Below, in pieces: positions 6,751-8,251 of a stretch of DNA of 8,251 nucleotides. The stretch is taken from the NCBI GenBank assembly GCA_947449125.1, contig CANFQR010000048.1, positions 1 to 8,251 on the forward strand, given 5' to 3'. Under the pieces are notes generated by a model. That model was not told the DNA's origin, did not search any database, and saw only the letters and a list, made by a program, of their open reading frames with translations. This stretch comes from Bacteroidota bacterium (lineage in GTDB: Bacteria > Bacteroidota > Bacteroidia > B-17B0 > Aurantibacillaceae). A program made the position numbers and the translations under genes. The number at the start of each line of letters is the position of its first letter. The stretch's first letter is position 1.

Positions 6751-7011
6751 ATGGAACAATTAATGCAAACAATACTTTCAGATAAATTATATGTTACATT
6801 GGCAATTATACTTATTGTATTTATAGTTTTATTTATTATAAAAAAATTGTTTAAGTGGGTAGTAATTTCACTTTTGATTTTTATTGCATTTCTTATTTAT
6901 GCTCATTATAAAGGCGAAAGTATTAAAGATGTTTTGAAAAAAACAAAACAGCAAGGCGAGTTCATTTTAAACAAAGGGAAAAATGAATTAAAAAAAACAG
7001 TTAGTGAATAA
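6751..7011 (+). CDS. Small two-helix membrane protein of unknown function
   Basis: This 86-residue protein has two transmembrane helices, about residues 13-30 (LYVTLAIILIVFIVLFII) and 35-51 (KWVVISLLIFIAFLIYA), joined by a tight KKLFK turn. A hydrophilic, lysine-rich, probably helical tail follows (54-86). The basic turn and tail suggest that both lie on the cytoplasmic side under the positive-inside rule, but the strongly basic tail makes this tentative. It starts 18 bases after the peptidase stop with no promoter seen, so it is probably the last gene of the unit starting at 5003. Its stop codon lies within a hairpin that seems to serve the convergent nadD gene. No family is recognised. Confidence 0.75.
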   Translation: MEQLMQTILSDKLYVTLAIILIVFIVLFIIKKLFKWVVISLLIFIAFLIYAHYKGESIKDVLKKTKQQGEFILNKGKNELKKTVSE

Positions 7012-7014
7012 CTG
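6990..7014 (-). terminator. Candidate intrinsic terminator for nadD, inside the 3' end of the convergent gene
   Basis: Read on the minus strand, a perfect 6-bp inverted repeat, CAGTTA and TAACTG, encloses a 5-base loop (7014-6998) and is followed at once by eight T residues (6997-6990). It lies just 7 bases past the nadD stop. The stem is short and AT-rich, so strength is doubtful. On the plus strand the same hairpin covers the stop codon of the 86-aa gene but lacks an immediate T-run. Confidence 0.5.
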
Positions 7015-7020
7015 CAGTAA

Positions 7021-7596
7021 TTATTTTCTATAGAAATTCATGGCATCAATTTCTTCCCATACTTTTGGATGTAAAAAAAAACGGACGTCTTTTTTTTCTT
7101 TAATGGCATGTCTGATAAATGTAGATGATATGTCCATGATAGGCGCCTCAGTAAAATGAATATGCGGGTGATTATCAAATACAGTTTCTTTGCTATGGGG
7201 TCTTGGGTAAATATAAATATGATACGATTTTAAGATCTCTTCGTAATTTTTCCATTTATTAAATGTCATTAGGTTGTCTTGCCCCATAATTAAACTAAAA
7301 GTATGTTCAGGATATTTTTCTTTTAATTTAACAAGTGTGTTTATGGTGTAAGATGGTTGTGGCAAATTAAATTCGAAGTTACTAGCTTTAATTGTTGGGC
7401 AGAAGTCTAAAGCTAAATTTACCAGATGTAAGCGATCATTTTGATTTAACAATTGACTTTTATTTTTTAATGGGTTATGCGGACTAACCATTAACCAAAC
7501 CTGATTCATCTCTGTTGAGTTCACCATGTAATTGGCAATTGCCAAGTGACCTATGTGAACTGGATTAAATGAACCAAAAAATAAACCAATGTGCAT
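7021..7596 (-). CDS. nadD: Nicotinate-nucleotide adenylyltransferase (NaMN adenylyltransferase)
   Basis: This cytoplasmic enzyme transfers AMP from ATP to nicotinate mononucleotide, forming deamido-NAD in NAD synthesis. The 191-residue length is normal. The nucleotidyltransferase signature GSFNPVHIGH spans residues 8-17, with His14 and His17 as the ATP-binding HxGH pair. PSYTINTL (81-88) matches the family's SYTxxTL segment, GQDNL (105-109) matches the GxDxL segment, and DISSTFIR (155-162) is the C-terminal ISSTxIR motif that binds ATP phosphates. The nicotinate form is favoured over nicotinamide-specific types by this bacterial NadD pattern. The ATG at 7596 begins MHIGLFFGSF, leaving no room for a later start. 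It is divergent from the pabB-like gene across 127 bases and convergent with the small membrane-protein gene. Confidence 0.96.
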   Translation of the reverse strand: MHIGLFFGSFNPVHIGHLAIANYMVNSTEMNQVWLMVSPHNPLKNKSQLLNQNDRLHLVNLALDFCPTIKASNFEFNLPQPSYTINTLVKLKEKYPEHTFSLIMGQDNLMTFNKWKNYEEILKSYHIYIYPRPHSKETVFDNHPHIHFTEAPIMDISSTFIRHAIKEKKDVRFFLHPKVWEEIDAMNFYRK

Positions 7597-7723
7597 AAAG
7601 TAAAATTAAGGCTTATTTTTTAATTTGTAAATCAATTTAAGTAACAAGGTAAAATAGGTATCAGATTATTTACAGAGAATTTTTATGACTATTTTTTCCT
7701 TAATAAATCAGTAAATTTAAACT

Positions 7724-8251
7724 ATGAATTCTTTAAATAATATTGACAGTTATTGTTTAAAACCCTCTGCAAGCAACACTCAGCAATACTATTTATATCA
7801 ATTAGCCGCTTATCCAACCTACAAATTAAATTCTTTTGTGTTGTTACCATATCATAATCCTCAAAAAGAACAAACACGACAATTATTTTTTGATATAATA
7901 CATCAGAATAAAATTGAAATTGATCCTAAGGCAAATGGGTTAAGAAATAAAATTTTATTAAAAGCTAAAACGCCTAAAGAAACGTATTTGAAGAATTTAG
8001 TTGATTTAAAACAACATATCCAAAATGGTAACATTTACGAAATAAATTATTGTATTGAATTTTATGCTGATGATGTTGAAATAGATCCTATTGAAACCTT
8101 TATACATTTAAATGCAATAAGCAAAGCACCTTATGCCAGCTTGGTTAAACTAAAAGACGATTTTATTATAAGTGCTAGCCCTGAATTATTCTTAAAAAAA
8201 GAAGGTGATATTCTATTTACAAAACCTATAAAAGGAACTTCAAAACGAGGA
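7724..8251 (+). CDS. pabB: Aminodeoxychorismate synthase component I (PabB-like), 5' part only
   Basis: The frame starts at ATG 7724 and runs open through 176 codons to the window end, so roughly the last half or more is missing. The first ~80 residues form a reduced N-terminal region. The chorismate-binding domain then begins: YLKNLVDLKQHIQNGNIYEINYC (88-110) matches the family's I..GdiYqvN element, ASPELFLKK (151-159) the SPE element, and FTKPIKGTSKRG (165-176) the active-site segment. Lys170 in PIKGT is characteristic of PabB, where it acts as nucleophile; anthranilate and isochorismate enzymes usually have PIAGT. The enzyme would aminate chorismate to 4-amino-4-deoxychorismate for p-aminobenzoate and folate. 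The glutaminase partner and lyase are not in the window. It is preceded by an AT-rich leader divergent from nadD, with no convincing promoter. Confidence 0.88.
   Translation, partial: MNSLNNIDSYCLKPSASNTQQYYLYQLAAYPTYKLNSFVLLPYHNPQKEQTRQLFFDIIHQNKIEIDPKANGLRNKILLKAKTPKETYLKNLVDLKQHIQNGNIYEINYCIEFYADDVEIDPIETFIHLNAISKAPYASLVKLKDDFIISASPELFLKKEGDILFTKPIKGTSKRG

Noticed and set aside
7597..7723. Promoter or regulatory RNA between nadD and pabB
   Set aside because: Only partial matches to TAnnTTTG were found, without a properly spaced TTTG. There is no riboswitch-like structure, and the longest extra ORF is nine codons.

Overview
The window is AT-rich, densely coding DNA from the chromosome of a member of the Bacteroidota. 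The best taxonomic evidence is the single-polypeptide MurF–alanine racemase fusion, an arrangement typical of many Bacteroidota lineages. Supporting signs are the lack of clear Shine-Dalgarno sequences, AT-rich leaders, and candidate promoters of the TTTG / TAnnTTTG type. The family is not resolved. Free-standing alr and murF are usual in Flavobacteriaceae, so another Bacteroidota lineage is more likely.

Region 1 (1-1065) holds two tandem relatives of an uncharacterised multi-pass membrane protein. The first is cut by the window edge. A 58-codon reading frame lies between them and overlaps the end of the first copy. An imperfect 42/48-bp direct repeat at the ends of both copies shows they arose by duplication. 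In copy 2 the overlapping downstream frame is reduced to seven codons.

Region 2 (1077-1751, minus) is a probable exported protein of unknown function that lacks an ATG start.

Region 3 (1881-4913, minus) is a two-gene unit, tdk then murF-alr, spaced 9 bp apart. It covers thymidine salvage and the D-alanine / UDP-MurNAc-pentapeptide step of peptidoglycan synthesis.

Region 4 (5003-7011, plus) is divergent from tdk. It contains a cytoplasmic protein with a Pro/Glu/Lys-rich linker and a C-terminal domain of conserved appearance, then a secreted M28 zinc aminopeptidase coupled to it by a TAATG overlap, then a small two-helix membrane protein.

Region 5 (7021-8251) is nadD on the minus strand (NAD synthesis), convergent with region 4 and apparently ended by a hairpin plus T-tract inside the neighbour's 3' end. 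Divergent from nadD is the 5' part of a PabB-type chorismate-utilising enzyme (folate precursor synthesis), cut by the window end.

Most of the window is ordinary housekeeping. The unusual part is the first kilobase. I found no RNA gene, CRISPR array, insertion sequence or complete novel system, and no gene-free stretch longer than 300 bases.
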